Below, piece by piece: positions 61,474 through 64,000 of a stretch of 64,000 nt of DNA. Numbering within the stretch: the stretch's first letter is position 1; each line of letters starts with the position of its first letter. A program made the translations under genes and the position numbers. The notes below the pieces were generated by a model that made no database searches, had not been told where the DNA came from, and saw nothing but the letters and a program-made list of their open reading frames with translations. This DNA is from Anaeramoeba flamelloides (Eukaryota > Metamonada > Anaeramoebidae): contig JANTQA010000033.1 of the NCBI GenBank assembly GCA_027625915.1, forward strand, positions 6,324,001 to 6,388,000, given 5' to 3'.

Positions 61474-62244
61474 ACCGAAAAGTTTGTGGTTGTGGATTTT
61501 GATGTTGTTTTGTTTAAAGTTTGAGATAGATCTTTAATAGGGGTGATTGAGATTGGAAGATTTTAGAAAAACTGTTGATAAAGTGATCTGTTTTTAATAT
61601 TGTATCATTTGTGAAGTACAATTTTACTAAACTGAATTTTTCAGCAAAACAACAAAATAAATAAAAACACCTTTTAAATAAAAAAATAAACCAAAAAAAA
61701 AACACAAATAATTTTCAAAAGCACAACAACAACAAACAAACAAACAAAAACCCCAATAAGGGTTACTTAACAAAATGTATGACAAAATAGAAAAACCAGT
61801 GGAAAAATCTAAAAAATAACAAGTACAAATTTTCGTTAAATTTGGAAAGAAGACTTGGAACTCACAAAAGCCTAACGGTATTTCAATTTATATTTATTAC
61901 GACAGATTTTCTCAAAACTGAAATAAATTTCGAAAAAGAGAACAGTCCATAAGCAATTCAACAAAGATCGGCAGGTTCAAATTTCCAACTCAAACCTTAA
62001 AACAGTTCCTCAAGAAGAAAAGTAAACAATTTTTTTTCATAATTTGTTTTAATTTTGAAGAGTGGTTGATGAAAAAACAAAAAGGAGAAAGTATACACAT
62101 GTACGCTATGTGGATATTCTAATCGTGATATCATCAAAAGAAAAGTAAATAAAAATTACTTTTTTTTGTTTTCATTTTTTATTTTTAATCTTCTTTTTCA
62201 TTATTATTATTTTCTTTTCTAAAAAAAAAAACATAATCTTTCAA

Positions 62245-63186
62245 ATGTTGTTTCTTTTTGTATTTTTCATTTTACCCATGTTGTTGATGGTTGGACTCAA
62301 CTTTTATCCAACAATTTATTTACATTTCCAAAAAGAGATCCAAAATGTAAAAAAACTGTATAACGTCGAATGGGCATTGGTCACCGGCTCGAGTACTGGC
62401 ATTGGTAAAGAAATGGCCAAAATTTTGGTCGCACAAGGTGTCAATGTTGTCTTATTATCTAGCAACGAAGAAAGGCTAGAGCAATGTAAAAACGATCTCC
62501 TTAAAATCAACACCGATGTCGAAATCAAAATTGTTGCCTTAGATCTGACCAAAGCTTTTGATCATGTCCAAAAGACAGTTGCCGAATCTACAAAGGACTT
62601 ACCAATTTCCTTGGTTATCAACAATGCAGGCTATGCACTTAGTGGCAAATTCCAAGATTTGACTTCTGAAACATTGTCTTCACACATCAACTGCAACGTC
62701 TCAAGCCATGTTGCGATCACACACCATTTTTACAAAATGTGGACCGAAAAGAAAGTGAAGGGATACTTTGTATTTACTGCCTCAATTGTCGGCTACCTCC
62801 CATTCCCTAACCTTAACGAAGCTTATTCTGGCGCCAAAGGTTACCTTAGAATGTTTTCCAACACAATGTCCGCCAAGTCCAAAAAGGATGGCATCTCTTG
62901 CTTAGTCATGCACCCAGGTCCAGTACACAACTCCAGATTCTTAAACAAAAGTGGCCATTTCAATGACGAAACACCAGCCAAATTCACATTCAGCCAAACA
63001 GCAGATGTTGTTGCCAAACACACAATCAATGCAATCGGTAAGTTTACTTCAGTTGAAAGCGGATGGTATGCCACCCTTGTCAAATTAATCAAAAACGTCA
63101 GTGGACTTAACTTTGTTTCTCTTGCCTTAAAGTTGACCCCAGATATTTTTACAGCACCAAAAGCTATTTCAAAAAAAAATAATTAA
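62245..63186 (+). CDS. ER short-chain dehydrogenase, HSD17B12 / very-long-chain 3-oxoacyl-CoA reductase type
   Basis: Classical-type NAD(P)H oxidoreductase of 313 residues. In relatives it reduces 3-oxoacyl-CoA in fatty-acid elongation, or 17-ketosteroids. An N-terminal hydrophobic anchor (residues 1-20) precedes the Rossmann domain with TGSSTGIG (47-54) and NNAG (126-129). The catalytic triad is S180 (FTASIVG), Y194 and K198 (YSGAK), and MHPGPVHNSRF follows as in the family. The protein ends KKNN, which fits the KKxx dilysine ER-retrieval signal, and its length equals that of animal HSD17B12 (about 312). It is intronless with ATG at 62245. Codons are visibly richer in C-ending choices (ATC, AAC, GTC) than other genes here, suggesting high expression. 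An AATAAA lies about 120 bases after the stop. The substrate cannot be told from sequence. Confidence 0.88.
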   Translation: MLFLFVFFILPMLLMVGLNFYPTIYLHFQKEIQNVKKLYNVEWALVTGSSTGIGKEMAKILVAQGVNVVLLSSNEERLEQCKNDLLKINTDVEIKIVALDLTKAFDHVQKTVAESTKDLPISLVINNAGYALSGKFQDLTSETLSSHINCNVSSHVAITHHFYKMWTEKKVKGYFVFTASIVGYLPFPNLNEAYSGAKGYLRMFSNTMSAKSKKDGISCLVMHPGPVHNSRFLNKSGHFNDETPAKFTFSQTADVVAKHTINAIGKFTSVESGWYATLVKLIKNVSGLNFVSLALKLTPDIFTAPKAISKKNN

Positions 63187-64000
63187 TTCCTCTGCTTTTC
63201 TTTTTTATTTAGTAAGATAAGATCTTGTTGTAAAAAAAAAAATTTTTTTCTCTCCGATTAATTAATTTTTTTTTTTTTCTGAATTCAAAACAAAAGAAAG
63301 AAAAATAAATAAAAAAGAGTACCAAGAATAGTTTATGTATGTTATTTTATTTCTAGAATAATTGTGTATGGAACCAAAACTACAAGTTATTTCAAAATTT
63401 TGATTTTATTTTTTGTTTTATTTTTGGAAGAACCATAAACGCCGAAAGATGACCTGGTAAAGAGATTTAACTTTGAAGCAATTTTACCCATTAACGAACC
63501 AGAGAAATAAGTAATAAAATTCTATTGATACCAGAGTAACAATTAACCGGGTATGGTAATTACTTGTTTCTATTTGGGTTCGATACATTTCTTCTTTTTT
63601 GAAAAGGCCTTTCAATGAAGAAAACAAATTAGGATTGATACAAATCCAAAATGTTGTGTTTGAGGTTTAGTACACCAAAAGGATTTTACCACTATTAAAA
63701 GAAAACTTTGATCAGGTTGCTGCAAAGAAATTGTAATACTACAGGATCTATGTTAAAAAGACAATTCTTAAATTAAAACAAAAAATACTTTAAATTTTGA
63801 AGTGAGTTATTCTCAAAAAATGAGAAAAATTAATATAACGAGGCTACAATTATTAATAGAACAAAACTGAGATCAAATACTTTTATAAAGAGCGTTATCT
63901 CAATTTTGAGCATTTTTGGATTTAGGTTTATTATTTTTATACAGTTAATATAAAAAAAGTGTTGAATTTTTATGTTATGAAATTGTAAAAAGTAAAACAT
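63187..64000. other. Spacer after the dehydrogenase gene, to the window end
   Basis: The first 150 bases are T/A homopolymers and probably the 3' untranslated region. The remainder is AT-rich with no frame longer than expected by chance; nothing else is seen. Confidence 0.55.

Larger units (their letters stand above)
52836..62244. other. 9.4 kb gene-poor stretch
   Basis: I see no convincing gene. It holds an R5 copy (55402-55955), a Tc1-like element (59139-59617), an M1 copy (60238-60459), a partial foldback arm (about 53246-53320) and microsatellites. Frames that look slightly better than chance are 57161-57586 on the minus strand (141 residues, hydrophobic middle over a microsatellite) and a 51-residue plus-strand frame at 61318-61473; neither matches a family I know. 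Confidence 0.5.

Overview
This window is eukaryotic nuclear DNA from a very AT-rich protist. The evidence is GT-AG introns that join exons in frame, proteins swollen by Lys, Asn, Asp/Glu and His runs, long A/T homopolymers, and genes for eukaryotic regulators (NDR kinase, KICSTOR subunit, Rho-like protein). A free-living amoeboid lineage such as Anaeramoeba or an amoebozoan is my best guess, but nothing in the sequence fixes the species. All seven confident genes end in TAA, and none needs a non-standard code.

Layout: (1) 2893-9594, minus strand, a secreted fungal-type GH13 alpha-amylase in three exons, with introns of 3.7 and 1.6 kb packed with small DNA-transposon remnants and foldbacks. 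(2) 9595-14854, a 5.3 kb gene-free block with more of the same elements, one split by a TTAA-flanked insertion. (3) 14855-17695, plus strand, an intronless homologue of the KICSTOR subunit KICS2 (C12orf66) with large low-complexity insertions. (4) 19797-25478, minus strand, a convergent intronless 1893-residue protein made of repeated beta-rich PH-like segments, with no family I can name. (5) 28883-30508, minus strand, an intronless ferric reductase / NADPH oxidase family flavocytochrome. (6) 36132-48525, plus strand, an NDR (STK38-type) kinase in six exons, with two introns of about 4.9 kb. (7) 51794-52835, plus strand, a three-exon Rho-like protein in which the usual nucleotide-binding motifs look degenerate. 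(8) 62245-63186, plus strand, an intronless ER-type short-chain dehydrogenase of the HSD17B12 / 3-oxoacyl-CoA reductase group.

The genes are not an operon or a known pathway cluster. KICS2 (nutrient sensing through mTORC1), NDR kinase and a Rho-like protein are all growth or morphology regulators, but their proximity looks incidental. The most striking feature is the non-coding DNA. At least six families of short terminal-inverted-repeat elements fill introns and spacers. Most are flanked by TA, as in Tc1/mariner-type elements, and one by TTAA. Four genes are intronless while three carry introns, and two of those three have multi-kilobase introns built largely from these elements. No retroelement or virus-like element was recognised. 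No tRNA or rRNA gene was convincingly found.
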